Source: an uncultured Hyphomonadaceae bacterium
GTDB taxonomy: Bacteria; Pseudomonadota; Alphaproteobacteria; Caulobacterales; Hyphomonadaceae
Direction of reading: 5' to 3'
Assembly (NCBI GenBank): GCA_913057945.1
Contig: CAJXOF010000008.1
Coordinates: 62,001 to 126,000, forward strand
DNA: 64,000 nucleotides
The position numbers were made by a program, and so were the translations under genes. How positions within the stretch are numbered: the first letter of the stretch is position 1; each line of letters starts with the position of its first letter. The notes under the pieces were generated by a model. It saw only the letters and a list, made by a program, of their open reading frames with translations. It did not search any database and had not been told where the DNA came from. This document shows, one piece after another, positions 17,739-26,723 of the stretch.

Positions 17739-18140
17739 ATGACGCAGGCTGACGTGATCTTCGAGACGCTGGAGAAAGTCTCCGATCGGGTGGGCGACCC
17801 GAAGGAGCGAATCTATGCCCGTCTGTTCACCACGCATCCGGAATTCGAGGAATTGTTCGTGCTGGACGTGGATGGCGGCGTGCGCGGGTCCATGCTGGAA
17901 AGCTGTTTCAACTGCATCACTGGCGCGGCGGAACAAAGCGATCTGCCCCGGTTCCACCTTGAAGCCGCCCGCATGATTCATGACGGCTACGGCATCGATG
18001 AGGGCCAGATCGACGCCATGTTCGATGCCATCCGCGACACGTTCCGGGACGTGCTGGCGGGGGACTGGACACCGGCCATGGAAACCGAATGGAGCGCCAT
18101 TCTTGCCGATCTGGCGCGCATGGGCCGCGCGCCAGCCTAG
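17739..18140 (+). CDS. Globin-like protein
   Basis: 133 aa, single-domain. The pattern KERIYARLFTTHPEFEELF resembles the B/C/E helices of a globin, and AARMIHDGYGIDEGQID carries the likely proximal histidine in the HDGYG motif seen in alphaproteobacterial single-domain globins. The C-terminal helix is WTPAMETEWSAILADLA. Oxygen or NO binding is plausible but the ligand is unproven. Its TAG stop overlaps the TAG stop of the convergent methyltransferase gene within one CTAG. Confidence 0.75.
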   Translation: MTQADVIFETLEKVSDRVGDPKERIYARLFTTHPEFEELFVLDVDGGVRGSMLESCFNCITGAAEQSDLPRFHLEAARMIHDGYGIDEGQIDAMFDAIRDTFRDVLAGDWTPAMETEWSAILADLARMGRAPA

Positions 18141-18976
18141 ACGGCCCGCGCCGTCGTTTTCCAGCACGCCGCCGTGAAGACGATTTCGTCCCCCTCGACA
18201 AAGTCCATCAGCGCGCCCCGAACGGCGTCGCTCACCTTGGTGCGGGTCTCCGCGTCCACGCCCTGTGCCATCGCATAGCCGACCGGCCCCATCAGCGAGA
18301 CATAGAGGTCCAGGGTCGAGAGGGGAAAGCGGCAGGGCACGTCGATCTTTTCGCTCGCGCCGTCGCTCCAGCCGGCCTCTGTCAGCATGCTGTCGACCCG
18401 CGTGCTATCGGCAAAGCCGAACTGACCGCGTGCGTTCGGCTCCCGCTCCGGCAGGCCGGGCAGCAGGGGACGGGCAGCGGTTTCGGCGGTGGTCATGAAC
18501 GGGTTCTCCGCCGGGCCTCGCCAGCTGAGCATGATCAGATTCGTGCCCGGCTGCGCGGCGCGGTTCAGATTGCGGAAAGCGGCGACCGGGTCTTCAAAGA
18601 ACATCACCCCGAACCGGGACGTAATCACGTCGAACCGTCCGGCCTCGAAAGGATGGGTCTGCGCGTCGGCGATGATGAACTCCGCCGTCGATCCGGTCTC
18701 GGCAGCGCGCTTGCGCGCATGCGTAATCATGGTCTCGGAGATATCGAGGCCAAGACAGTCCGCGTCCGGCCCCAGCGCCTCCGCCATGGCCAGCGTCGTT
18801 GCGCCCGTGCCGCACCCGATGTCCAGCACAGACGTCGCGCTTGCCGCCGTAACGGCCTTGACGAGAATGTCCGCGAAGGGCTGGAACGCCGTATCCAGCA
18901 GGGTCTGGGCACGCACCCAGGCCTTGCCGCCCACACCGTTCCACATCTCTTCCTGATCCTTGTTTGCCATGCTCAT
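18137..18976 (-). CDS. SAM-dependent methyltransferase (class I)
   Basis: 279 aa from ATG 18976, with AAGGAG upstream. The SAM-binding motif is VLDIGCGTGATTLAMAEALG, with an acidic residue at GLDISETMITHARKRA and motif IV at FDVITSRFGVMFFEDP. It resembles UbiE/Coq5-like or arsenite-methyltransferase-like small-molecule enzymes. The substrate is unknown. It is transcribed from a promoter of the MerR type shared with the divergent MerR gene, so it is probably the regulated target. Confidence 0.85.
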   Translation of the reverse strand: MSMANKDQEEMWNGVGGKAWVRAQTLLDTAFQPFADILVKAVTAASATSVLDIGCGTGATTLAMAEALGPDADCLGLDISETMITHARKRAAETGSTAEFIIADAQTHPFEAGRFDVITSRFGVMFFEDPVAAFRNLNRAAQPGTNLIMLSWRGPAENPFMTTAETAARPLLPGLPEREPNARGQFGFADSTRVDSMLTEAGWSDGASEKIDVPCRFPLSTLDLYVSLMGPVGYAMAQGVDAETRTKVSDAVRGALMDFVEGDEIVFTAACWKTTARAV

Positions 18977-19013
18977 CGTGCCGCGCTCCTTGTCTTTGCG
19001 ATCTTGTGGAAGC

Positions 19014-19044
19014 ATCCTGCCACTTCAAGCCGACTTGAGGTCAA
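19014..19044 (-). promoter_or_regulatory. MerR-type promoter with 19-bp spacer and dyad operator
   Basis: On the minus strand, -35 TTGACC and -10 CAGGAT are separated by exactly 19 bp, the over-long spacing that MerR-family activators correct by DNA twisting. The spacer contains the dyad CTCAAGTCGGCTTGAAG, close to the SoxR box. It drives the methyltransferase gene, with the ATG 38 bp below the -10, and lies upstream of the divergent MerR gene. Confidence 0.75.
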
Positions 19045-19053
19045 GAGTGTATC

Positions 19054-19464
19054 ATGGAAATTTCCGACGTTGCCAAACAATCCGGGATTCCAGCGTCCAC
19101 CCTGCGCTATTATGAAGAGCGCGGCCTGATCCGCTCCACAGGGCGGCGCGGTCTCAGACGTCTGTTCGATACGGATGTGCTGGAGCGTTTGGGCCTCATC
19201 TCGCTTGGCCGCGCAGCGGGCTTCAAGCTGGACGAGATTGCCGCCATGATGTCCCCGGATGGCCCGCGCATCGAACGCGCAGCCCTCATCGCCAAGGCGG
19301 ACGAACTGGACAAGAAGATCCGTCAGATGACGATCATGCGCGACGGCCTGCATCACGCTGCCAAGTGCCGCGCGCCCAGCCATATGGAATGCCCCACCTT
19401 CCGCCGCATCCTCCGCGCCGCAATGAAGGGCAATCCGGGTGGGATGATTGCCCGGAAGGGCTAA
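19054..19464 (+). CDS. MerR-family transcriptional regulator
   Basis: 136 aa. The winged helix-turn-helix begins MEISDVAKQSGIPASTLRYY and includes EERGLIRSTGRRG, followed by a dimerisation coiled coil (residues about 80-112). The C-terminus has KCRAPSHMECPTF, a Cys/His cluster that could sense metal or redox state but differs from the SoxR [2Fe-2S] motif. It is divergent from a methyltransferase gene, with a 19-bp-spacer promoter between them. Confidence 0.9.
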   Translation: MEISDVAKQSGIPASTLRYYEERGLIRSTGRRGLRRLFDTDVLERLGLISLGRAAGFKLDEIAAMMSPDGPRIERAALIAKADELDKKIRQMTIMRDGLHHAAKCRAPSHMECPTFRRILRAAMKGNPGGMIARKG

Positions 19465-19516
19465 TACCTATTTGTCTGCAACAGGCTGGTAACCTAGGCT
19501 CACTCTTCGCGCTGCT

Positions 19517-20293
19517 TTAGTACTTAGGTTTCTGGCTTAGTGCTGACTGAGAAATTTCAAATTGATACCCATACCGGTTCGTAATATCTCCAACTAAGTC
19601 CGCGAACCAGCTTTGAGCTAGTGGGTTAATATGCACTCGTGCAATTAGTTCCTGAACGTCTACGGCAATGTATTTGCCTGTCTTGTTGAGAGAGGTGAGA
19701 TGTCGAATTGCGTCTCGTTTGGAATGAACGATTGGATAGTCCACTATCACTGCTCGAACTTCTTTTTCATGCTCGAAGGATTGTCGCTTAAGAAACGCAG
19801 GATCATAAGCGAGTGAAGGTTCTGGTAGTTGGTATGTTGCAAAATCTATATACCGAACTTTTCCGAAGTTCGCAGTGTCCGGAAGTTGATTCCTTAAAGA
19901 CTTAGAGGTCGTTTGGATGCAAACTGAATCTGCGGAGGCAGAGTAGAGTTTCCACATCGCTTCAGATTCAAATGAAGACAGATGCCAGCAGTTTACGTAA
20001 GTACAGCCCAATAATACTGGTCGAGCGAGACTGGCCAAGTTCGTAAGTGTATCAAAGGAGGGCTTGCTAATTTCACCTCTATCAAGCTGAGATCGCGTTA
20101 TCCCTTCATAGCTAATGTTGTCAGGACTTGCGCCTTCGAATGGATCGTCGAGGGCGGTTAATGGACAAAAGTACAATGCCTGAGATTTGAGTAATGAAAC
20201 ATACTTACTCAGGTCCATATAACGCCACAGCTTATCGTTATCTGAAGGCTGTTCGACTTCGATAACTGGATGTGACACCGGGCTAGTCCCCAT
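19517..20293 (-). CDS. DUF2971 domain protein in AT-rich DNA
   Basis: 258 aa from ATG 20293, which overlaps the end of lepA by 11 bp; GTG 20278 is an alternative with GGGGA upstream. The family pattern is [20 protein letters not shown], then [14 protein letters not shown] and [19 protein letters not shown], with a conserved [12 protein letters not shown] near residue 190. DUF2971 has no settled function; members occur often in accessory and defence regions. The local base composition is clearly more AT-rich than lepA and MerR on either side, which suggests acquisition. Confidence 0.85.
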   Translation of the reverse strand: MGTSPVSHPVIEVEQPSDNDKLWRYMDLSKYVSLLKSQALYFCPLTALDDPFEGASPDNISYEGITRSQLDRGEISKPSFDTLTNLASLARPVLLGCTYVNCWHLSSFESEAMWKLYSASADSVCIQTTSKSLRNQLPDTANFGKVRYIDFATYQLPEPSLAYDPAFLKRQSFEHEKEVRAVIVDYPIVHSKRDAIRHLTSLNKTGKYIAVDVQELIARVHINPLAQSWFADLVGDITNRYGYQFEISQSALSQKPKY

Positions 20294-22088
20294 CCATCCG
20301 CAGAGCCGCGACGAACGCTTCCTGCGGAATTTCGACCTTGCCGAACTGGCGCATGCGCTTCTTGCCGGCGGCCTGCTTGTCGAGCAGTTTCCGTTTCCGG
20401 CTGGCGTCGCCGCCATAGCATTTCGCGGTCACGTCTTTCCTCATGGCACTGAGGGTTTCGCGCGCGATGACCTTGCCGCCAATCGCCGCCTGGATCGGGA
20501 TCTTGAACATCTGGCGGGGGATGAGGTCTTTCAGACGTTCGCACATCTGACGGCCTCGGCTTTCGGCGCGGTCACGGTGGACCAGCATGGCCAGCGCATC
20601 GACCGGCTCGTCATTGACGAGGATCTGCAGCTTGACGAGGTTCTCAGGCCGATGACCGACAATCTCATAGTCGAAGCTCGCATAGCCACGGCTGATTGAT
20701 TTCAGGCGATCATAAAAGTCGAACACGACTTCGTTGAGCGGCAGTTCGTATTTCACCATCGCGCGCCCGCCGACATAGGACAGTTCGGTCTGGATGCCGC
20801 GCCGGTCCTGGCAGAGCTTCAGGATGCCGCCAAGATATTCGTCCGGCGTGTAGATCGTCGCATTGATCCACGGCTCACGGATTTCGGCAACGCGCACCAC
20901 ATCCGGCATGTCGGCCGGATTGTGCAGTTCGATTTCCGATCCGTCCGTCATCGTCATTTCATAGACAACGCTCGGCGCGGTGGCGATCAGGTCGAGGTCA
21001 AACTCGCGGCTGAGGCGTTCCTGGATGATTTCGAGATGCAACAGGCCGAGGAAACCGCAGCGGAAGCCCATGCCAAGCGCGGCGGAGGTTTCCATCTCCC
21101 AGGTAAAGCTCGCATCGTTCAGGCGCAGCTTGCCCATCGCGGCGCGCAGATCGTCAAAGTCGCCCGCATCCATCGGGAACAGGCCGCAGAACACGACCGG
21201 CTGGACTTCCTTATAGCCAGGCAGAGGCTTGTCGCAGGGGCGTTTTTCTTCCGTGATCGTGTCACCGACGGCGGTTTCACCAACTTCCTTGATCGAGGCA
21301 ACAAGGAAGCCGACCTCGCCCGGCCCGAGGGCATCGGTTTCGGTAATCTTCGGATTGAACGTGCCGACCTTGTCCACTTCATAGACGGCGCCGGTGCGCA
21401 TCATCTTGATCTTTGCCTTCTTCTTCAGGACGCCATCATGAATGCGCACGATCACCACCACGCCGAGATATGGGTCGTAATAGGCATCCACCAGCGCAGC
21501 CTTCAGGGGCGCATCGACCTCGCCGGTTTTCGGGGCGGGCAGGCGCGTCACGATGGCTTCCAGCGTTTCGGCAATACCGAGGCCGGTCTTGGCAGACGTT
21601 TCGATGGCATCCGAGGCATCAAGGCCGATCACATCCTCGATCTGTGCCTTCACACGCTCCACATCGGCGGCGGGCAAATCCACCTTGTTCAGGACGGGCA
21701 CGATTTCATGGTTCTGGTCGATGGCCTGGTAGACGTTTGCCAGCGTCTGCGCCTCGACGCCCTGCGAGGCATCGACGACCAGCAACGAGCCTTCGCACGC
21801 GGCGAGGCACCGGCTGACTTCATAGGCGAAGTCGACATGGCCCGGCGTATCCATCAGGTTCAGCGTATAGGTCTCGCCATCCTGGGCCGTGTATTCCAGA
21901 CGCACGGTCTGGGCCTTGATGGTGATGCCGCGCTCTTTCTCGATGTCCATCGAGTCGAGCACCTGCTCCTTCATCTCCCGGTCAGTCAGGCCGCCACAGG
22001 TCTGGATCAGGCGGTCGGCCAGCGTCGACTTGCCGTGGTCGATATGGGCGATGATGGAAAAATTCCGGATTTTGTCGCGTGGTGTCAT
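20283..22088 (-). CDS. lepA: Elongation factor 4
   Basis: 601 aa, full length. The GTPase domain opens [20 protein letters not shown] and contains [12 protein letters not shown] and NKVDLPAA. The LepA-specific C-terminal domain ends [16 protein letters not shown] and [20 protein letters not shown]4 back-translocates ribosomes under stress. In this window lepA is followed on the same strand by a DUF2971 gene that overlaps its last codons. Confidence 0.97.
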   Translation of the reverse strand: MTPRDKIRNFSIIAHIDHGKSTLADRLIQTCGGLTDREMKEQVLDSMDIEKERGITIKAQTVRLEYTAQDGETYTLNLMDTPGHVDFAYEVSRCLAACEGSLLVVDASQGVEAQTLANVYQAIDQNHEIVPVLNKVDLPAADVERVKAQIEDVIGLDASDAIETSAKTGLGIAETLEAIVTRLPAPKTGEVDAPLKAALVDAYYDPYLGVVVIVRIHDGVLKKKAKIKMMRTGAVYEVDKVGTFNPKITETDALGPGEVGFLVASIKEVGETAVGDTITEEKRPCDKPLPGYKEVQPVVFCGLFPMDAGDFDDLRAAMGKLRLNDASFTWEMETSAALGMGFRCGFLGLLHLEIIQERLSREFDLDLIATAPSVVYEMTMTDGSEIELHNPADMPDVVRVAEIREPWINATIYTPDEYLGGILKLCQDRRGIQTELSYVGGRAMVKYELPLNEVVFDFYDRLKSISRGYASFDYEIVGHRPENLVKLQILVNDEPVDALAMLVHRDRAESRGRQMCERLKDLIPRQMFKIPIQAAIGGKVIARETLSAMRKDVTAKCYGGDASRKRKLLDKQAAGKKRMRQFGKVEIPQEAFVAALRMDGD

Positions 22089-22271
22089 GGGCGGGATATA
22101 ACCGCGCTTTGGCCTCGCGGGAAGCGTTCTCGTTCAGGCGGGGCCCGGTTCTGGCGCCATCAGGTGCAGAATGTCGCGGTTTTCCATTAAAATCAGGAAA
22201 CGCCGGAACGAACCGGCAGGCCTTCCATTGATTCTGCGTACCACGAACACGCACTCAGGAAGGATTTCCCC

Positions 22272-22766
22272 ATGAGCATCAAGACCCTCCAGGACCTCTA
22301 TATCGACCAGCTGCAGGATCTCTACAGCGCCAATCGCCAATCCCTCAAAGTGACTGAAAAGCTCGCCGAGAAGGCCCACAACCCGAAACTGCAGGACGCG
22401 CTGAAACGCGGCGTCAGTGGCATCAATGACGGCATCAATGCCGTCGAAGGGCTGATCCGCAAGCACAAGGCCGATCCGCGCGGGGAATTCTGCCAGGGCA
22501 TGGAAGGTCTCGTCAAAGAGGCCAAGGCCCATGCCATTGATGCCGAGATCGAGGATGGTGACGTGCGCGACGCCTCCATCATCTCGCAATACCAGCGCAT
22601 GACCCATTACGCGCTGGCCGGCTACGGCACCGTGCTGGCCTTTGCCCGCCGTCTTAAACTGACAGACGATGCCGACCAGCTGCAGACCTGTCTCGACAAC
22701 ACCTATTCCGGTGACCGCGAGATGTCGCAACTGGCCGAAGGCGAAGTGAACCGCGAAGCGGCCTGA
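22272..22766 (+). CDS. DUF892 / YciE-like ferritin-fold protein
   Basis: 164 aa. It starts MSIKTLQDLYIDQLQDLYSA, the signature of YciE/DUF892, with four long helices in a ferritin-like bundle and acidic metal-ligand positions in AHAIDAEIEDGDVRDASI and FARRLKLTDDADQLQ. The family is stress-induced and of uncertain function. A good ribosome site (AGGAAGG) precedes the start. A hairpin at 22840 follows. Confidence 0.9.
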   Translation: MSIKTLQDLYIDQLQDLYSANRQSLKVTEKLAEKAHNPKLQDALKRGVSGINDGINAVEGLIRKHKADPRGEFCQGMEGLVKEAKAHAIDAEIEDGDVRDASIISQYQRMTHYALAGYGTVLAFARRLKLTDDADQLQTCLDNTYSGDREMSQLAEGEVNREAA

Positions 22767-22839
22767 CCCCGACCCACAACTTCACCCCATAGACGGTGGC
22801 CGGCTGCCCCATAACTCCGGCCGGTTGCCGGGGTGGGAG

Positions 22840-22868
22840 CCCGGTCTGGCATCTGCCAGGCCGGGTTT
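22840..22868 (+). terminator. Putative terminator after the DUF892 gene
   Basis: Interrupted GC-rich arms, cccgg-ctggca and tgccag-ccggg, are followed by ttt. It lies about 75 bp after the DUF892 stop and 30 bp before the Rieske oxygenase start. Confidence 0.45.
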
Positions 22869-22900
22869 GCCTGTGGCGGAACCGGGTGTAAGCAAGCCGT

Positions 22901-24010
22901 ATGGCAGACTCCGCATCCACCCCGCCCGCATCGGCCCCGAAAACCGGCATCACGGAGGAGGGCTACCTCACCGACAGCTGGTATCTGGCCGCCCCCTCGA
23001 CCGAGCTGGTCGCGGGCAAGCAGCACCGCATCATGGTGCTGGGCGAGCCGGTTGTGGTCGGCCGCACCCCGGCAGGGGAGGCGTTCGCCCTGCGCGACAT
23101 CTGCCCCCACCGCCTCGTGCCGCTGTCTGCGGGCCAGCAGCTGGAGACGGACGGCGAGTGGACGCTGCAATGCCCGTATCATGGCTGGCGTTTCGGCACC
23201 GATGGCGGCTGCAAGCTGATGCCGTCCCTCACAGACGACAGCCCCTACGACTCCTCCAAGGTCAAAGTGCGTCGCTATCCGGTGCATGAGGCGAATGGCG
23301 CGGTCTATCTCTATGTCGCCCACAATCCCCGCGCGGACACGCCCCCCATTGTGCCGCCGCCGGAATTCGGCCCGCTGCCGGACAAGCCCGGCTTTGTCAT
23401 CCATGACGTGTTCAACGCGCATATGGATGATGCCGTGGTCGGCCTGATGGACCCGGCCCATGTGCCCTTCGTGCACAATCAATGGTGGTGGCGCCCGCCC
23501 TCGACCGGCCTGAAGCTGAAAGAGAAGCCCTTTATCCCCACGGAGCGCGGCTGGGCAATTGACCGCCACCAGCCAAGCTCGAACTCGAAACTCTATCGCT
23601 GGGTCTTCGGCGGCAAGGTGGAAACCGAGATCCGGTTCCAGCTGCCCGGCTATCGTTGGGAAATCATCTCGAACGATACCGCGCGCCTCCTGACGCTCAC
23701 CTGCCTGACGCCTGAGGCGCCGAAACGTACACGGATCACGCAATTCACCTGGTGGACCGGTGCGCCGCTGCTCCACCTCGCCGTACCCATCGCCAAGCCG
23801 ATGGCGCGCAAATTCCTCCGCCAGGATGGCGACATGGTGGACCTCCAGAACATGGGGCTCGCTCACCAGAAAGCCATGATGTGGATCGACGACATCGACA
23901 TCCAGGCCAAATGGTACCAACGCCTCAAACGTGAGTGGACGGAGTGTCGCTCAGAAGGCCGCGACTTCGCGAACCCGATTGAGGCGCGCGTGCTGAGGTG
24001 GATGAGTTAG
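22901..24010 (+). CDS. Rieske-type aromatic ring-hydroxylating oxygenase
   Basis: 369 aa. The Rieske [2Fe-2S] ligands are C68, H70, C91 and H94 (DICPHR, QCPYHGW). The mononuclear iron site has D184, H187 and H192 in GLMDPAHVPFVH. This is the VanA-type large subunit: an O-demethylase or monooxygenase needing a separate reductase. No reductase gene is adjacent. The substrate is unknown; aromatic or steroid-like compounds are possible. The VanA-like group is typically about 350-370 aa, matching this. Confidence 0.9.
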   Translation: MADSASTPPASAPKTGITEEGYLTDSWYLAAPSTELVAGKQHRIMVLGEPVVVGRTPAGEAFALRDICPHRLVPLSAGQQLETDGEWTLQCPYHGWRFGTDGGCKLMPSLTDDSPYDSSKVKVRRYPVHEANGAVYLYVAHNPRADTPPIVPPPEFGPLPDKPGFVIHDVFNAHMDDAVVGLMDPAHVPFVHNQWWWRPPSTGLKLKEKPFIPTERGWAIDRHQPSSNSKLYRWVFGGKVETEIRFQLPGYRWEIISNDTARLLTLTCLTPEAPKRTRITQFTWWTGAPLLHLAVPIAKPMARKFLRQDGDMVDLQNMGLAHQKAMMWIDDIDIQAKWYQRLKREWTECRSEGRDFANPIEARVLRWMS

Positions 24011-24148
24011 GTGTTGGAATGTTGCGCGAGTAGGTAGCACACGGGATTATTGTTTGTGAGCTTATCGGTCGCATTTATCCGATTTCTTCTGGATCTGACC
24101 GAAGCTGATATGCTCGGGGACCCTCGATGACGCTTTGGGGCGACTAGC

Positions 24149-24202
24149 GGTACGTAACCCACGCACCAGCCTCGCAATATGGCGGGTCATGACCCGCCCT
24201 AC
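24149..24202. repeat. REP-like repeat, copy A (one arm degenerate)
   Basis: The perfect palindrome ggcgggtcatgacccgcc at 24181-24198 is followed by ctac. The upstream half (cgtaaccc...) matches the second palindrome of the copies at 30529 and 30869 only partly, in inverted order. This is the third member of that family in the window. Confidence 0.75.
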
Positions 24203-24239
24203 GCGCGGATCGAATCCGTCTGATAGCTTCCCGAGCCAT

Positions 24240-24680
24240 ACTAAACTCCTGCCCTCACAGGAGCCGGATCAGGTACCGTTCTGGTTGTGGGGGCAGGAAG
24301 GATGGATTGGCATTGTCCGGAGGTAACGGCCGGGCTGTGCCTAGGAATCCTGGTCCAGTGAGGGGGAGCCACGCCAAAACGTGGTGGAGGAATTCCCGCG
24401 GGCCTTGCACCGGGTGTCTGTGGGAGGGGAAGCCCTCCCCGCCCGGCCGGAGACAGTCTCCTCCGGCAACGCGTCATGGCGGTGTAGTGTGTCCAGCCCC
24501 GGCAGGGTCCTGAACCCCCATCCTTCGGCGCGGCGGGCGGTAACGCTCCAATCCGTAGCCATTACAAACTCAAGGCGGAGCGCCACGGCGCCCGCTGCGC
24601 CTCGGCTTCGCCTTGCGGAGCTGGAACACGGAATACCCGGATGGCGAGCGCCAGTCCGGCTGTTTGTGCAGGGAGGACAT
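24240..24680. other. Gene-free, hairpin-rich region of unknown nature
   Basis: No convincing gene is visible. Short GC-rich hairpins occur one after another: ctcctg/caggag (24246-24263), ccacg/cgtgg (24369-24384), gggaggg/ccctccc (24422-24440) and gccggag/ctccggc (24446-24468). A minus-strand ORF of up to 81 codons (24341-24586) opens MALRLEFVMATDWSV but has no ribosome site and no known family. A structured RNA or a remnant of a mobile or phage-satellite element are both possible. The whole gene-free stretch runs from 24011 to 24940. Confidence 0.4.
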
Positions 24681-24693
24681 CAACCCGCAATCC

Positions 24694-24917
24694 TGTCATC
24701 CCGGAAAGCGCGCCGCGCTTATCCGTGACCCAGAGCCGATAACTTCGTGCGCACCAATCATCCTTCGACTTCGCTCAGGATGAGTCCGTGCTTTATGAGC
24801 GCTCATGCTGAGCGAAGTCGAAGCACGGGCGCGGGCAGCCCCGCGTCCCACGCTTGGGCCTGCTCCGGGGCGAACGCAGGGTCCCGGATATTTGCTGGCG
24901 CGAATTCCGGGATGACA
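24694..24917. repeat. Nested inverted repeat (outer pair)
   Basis: Imperfect arms of about 37 bp at 24694-24732 and 24879-24917 face each other, beginning tgtcatcccgg and ending ccgggatgaca. Both share an inner atccg[gt]gaccc block. The arrangement resembles intergenic mosaic repeats. It encloses another inverted repeat at 24763-24823. Confidence 0.65.
24763..24823. repeat. Inner inverted repeat, cttcgacttcgctca type
   Basis: Arms of 21 bp at 24763-24783 and 24803-24823 match with a single mismatch, separated by 19 bp. The core cttcgacttcgctca is a common dispersed intergenic repeat of bacterial genomes. It lies inside the larger inverted repeat 24694-24917. Confidence 0.75.
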
Positions 24918-24940
24918 AATGTCTCTGTCTCCGAACGTTC

Positions 24941-25177
24941 TCAGCTCACGAGAAGGGTGCAGAGTTCCTGCAGGAGTTCGACCTCGCGGCGGTGCAGGCG
25001 CGCCCGGTCGTCCGCGTTGCCAGGGTCCAGCCGGCATTCGAGCTGTTGCAGGGCGTCCATGGTCTCATCATACGCATCGGCCAGATCCGCAAATCTCGGA
25101 TTGGTCGATTCCAGTTCGAGAATGCGGTCCACGGCGTCCGGGAACTCGCCGACCAGTTCTCCGATATGGTGCGTCAT
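24941..25177 (-). CDS. YdcH/DUF465-family small protein (second copy)
   Basis: 78 aa from ATG 25177. It has the DUF465 pattern HIGELVGEFPDAVDRILEL, then RFADLADAYDETMDALQQLE, a two-helix hairpin. It resembles the YdcH protein at 25343-25585 (both begin MxHxxxELVxEFPDAxDRI), so the pair is a local duplication. YdcH function is unknown. It is the last gene of a three-gene minus-strand set with a 42-aa membrane protein between the copies. Confidence 0.8.
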   Translation of the reverse strand: MTHHIGELVGEFPDAVDRILELESTNPRFADLADAYDETMDALQQLECRLDPGNADDRARLHRREVELLQELCTLLVS

Positions 25178-25191
25178 GATCTCGCCTCCGC

Positions 25192-25320
25192 TTACAAATC
25201 CCCTTCGGACTTGCCGGACTGTTTCCACAGCCACGCCGTCAGGCCCGCCCCGATCAGCAACAGGCTGGCAAAGCCGACAAGAGCGGCAATGGCCAAGGCG
25301 TCAACGGTGAGGTTACCCAT
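25192..25320 (-). CDS. 42-aa single-helix membrane protein
   Basis: MGNLTVDALAIAALV, then a helix through GFASLLLIGAGLTAWLW, then a polar tail KQSGKSEGDL. The ATG at 25320 has a strong GAGGGGA ribosome site 6-7 bases upstream, and the ORF fits tightly between two YdcH-like genes with gaps of 14 and 22 bp. No family is recognised. Confidence 0.65.
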   Translation of the reverse strand: MGNLTVDALAIAALVGFASLLLIGAGLTAWLWKQSGKSEGDL

Positions 25321-25342
25321 GATCCGTTCCCCTCATATTCGC

Positions 25343-25585
25343 TCAGGCGGCCGCGCTCAGGATGGTGTTGATTTCGTCCTTCAGCGCCATGCGGTGTTTG
25401 CGCAGCTGGGTCTGGAAGGCATCGCTTGCCGGCTCCACATTGGTCTCGATGCGGTGAATCTGGCGGTTCACCTCATGATACTCGTCGGCGAGGCGGGCAA
25501 AATGTCCGTCGGCTTCCTTCAGCGCATGGATGCGGTCGGCGGCGTCCGGGAATTCCTCGACGAGTTCGTGGGGGGTATGAGACAT
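25343..25585 (-). CDS. YdcH/DUF465-family small protein
   Basis: 80 aa, MSHTPHELVEEFPDAADRIH, then HFARLADEYHEVNRQIHRIE and a basic helix FQTQLRKHRMALKDEINTIL. This is the full YdcH/DUF465 pattern, including the conserved HFxRLxxEYHxVN. The function is unknown. It heads a small operon with the 42-aa membrane protein and the second YdcH copy. Confidence 0.9.
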   Translation of the reverse strand: MSHTPHELVEEFPDAADRIHALKEADGHFARLADEYHEVNRQIHRIETNVEPASDAFQTQLRKHRMALKDEINTILSAAA

Positions 25586-25682
25586 GTGGACAGGCTCCCT
25601 GATCTGGTGTGTCTGACCCTATCAGGACATGGGCCGCGACCGCGCGGAATCGGGAAAACTACGTACCCCGCCGGGCAGGGGG

Positions 25683-26723
25683 CTATTTTTCGCCGAACAG
25701 GCCCGTCTGCTGCCCGCCCGGCCCATTACCGGGATTGGGCAGGCCGAGGCGTTCATAGGCCAGCGGCGCCGCGACCCGACCGCGCGGTGTGCGTGCGACA
25801 TAACCCTTCTGCATCAGGTAAGGCTCGATCACGTCTTCCACCGCATCGCGCGCTTCCGACAGGGCCGCCGCCAGCGTCTCCACGCCGACCGGCCCCCCGG
25901 CATAGGTTTTCACCAGCGCATGGAGGTAACGCCGGTCCAGCGCATCCAGGCCATCGGAATCGATTTCCAGCCGTTTCAGCGCGCTCGCCGCCGATTCCTG
26001 GGTGATCGATCCGCCATCGGCCTCGGCAAAATCGCGTACCCGGCGCAGCAGGCGCAGCGCGATCCGGGGCGTGCCCCGCGCGCGGCTGGCGATCTCGACG
26101 GCGCCTGCCTCCGTGATCGGCGCGGTCAGCTTGCGGGCCGCCGCCATGACGATGCGGGCCAGTTCTTCGGGCTCGTAGAATTCGAGCCGCATCGGGATGC
26201 CGAACCGGTCGCGCAGCGGCGTTGCGAGCAGGCCCGCGCGGGTGGTGGCGCCGACAAGGGTAAACGGGGACAGGTCCAACCGCACCGACCGGGCGGACGG
26301 GCCTTCGCCGATGACAATATCAAGGGCGTAATCCTCCATGGCCGGATAGAGGATTTCCTCCACGACTGGGGGCAGGCGGTGGATTTCGTCAATGAAGAGA
26401 ACGTCATTCGGTTCGAGATTCGTCAGGATCGCCGCCAGGTCACCTGCCTTGGCAATGACGGGTCCGGAGGTCGCGCGGAAGCCGACGCCCATTTCGCGGG
26501 CCAGGATCTGCGCCAGGGTCGTCTTGCCGAGCCCCGGCGGGCCGAACAGCAGGACATGGTCCAGCGCCTCTTCGCGCTTGCGGGCCGCGTCGACATAGAC
26601 TTTGAGATTGGATTTTGCCTTGCGCTGGCCGACATAATCATCAAACGCCTGAGGCCGCAGCGCGCGGTCCAGCGCGTCGCCGCCCTGGGCATGGGGATCG
26701 GAGATGGTGCCCTCGCGGCTCAT
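25683..26723 (-). CDS. ruvB: Holliday junction branch-migration helicase RuvB
   Basis: 346 aa. It has [12 protein letters not shown], Walker [13 protein letters not shown], Walker [10 protein letters not shown], sensor GATTRAGLL and the C-terminal winged helix [14 protein letters not shown]. RuvB hexamers drive branch migration with RuvA. Its ATG overlaps the ruvA stop (ATGA). Confidence 0.97.
   Translation of the reverse strand: MSREGTISDPHAQGGDALDRALRPQAFDDYVGQRKAKSNLKVYVDAARKREEALDHVLLFGPPGLGKTTLAQILAREMGVGFRATSGPVIAKAGDLAAILTNLEPNDVLFIDEIHRLPPVVEEILYPAMEDYALDIVIGEGPSARSVRLDLSPFTLVGATTRAGLLATPLRDRFGIPMRLEFYEPEELARIVMAAARKLTAPITEAGAVEIASRARGTPRIALRLLRRVRDFAEADGGSITQESAASALKRLEIDSDGLDALDRRYLHALVKTYAGGPVGVETLAAALSEARDAVEDVIEPYLMQKGYVARTPRGRVAAPLAYERLGLPNPGNGPGGQQTGLFGEK

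Noticed and set aside
20922..22190. 422-aa plus-strand ORF opposite lepA
   Set aside because: Antisense shadow of lepA.
24341..24586. 81-aa minus-strand ORF in the hairpin-rich gap
   Set aside because: No ribosome site, no family, and overlapping open frames on the other strand; kept only as part of the unexplained region.
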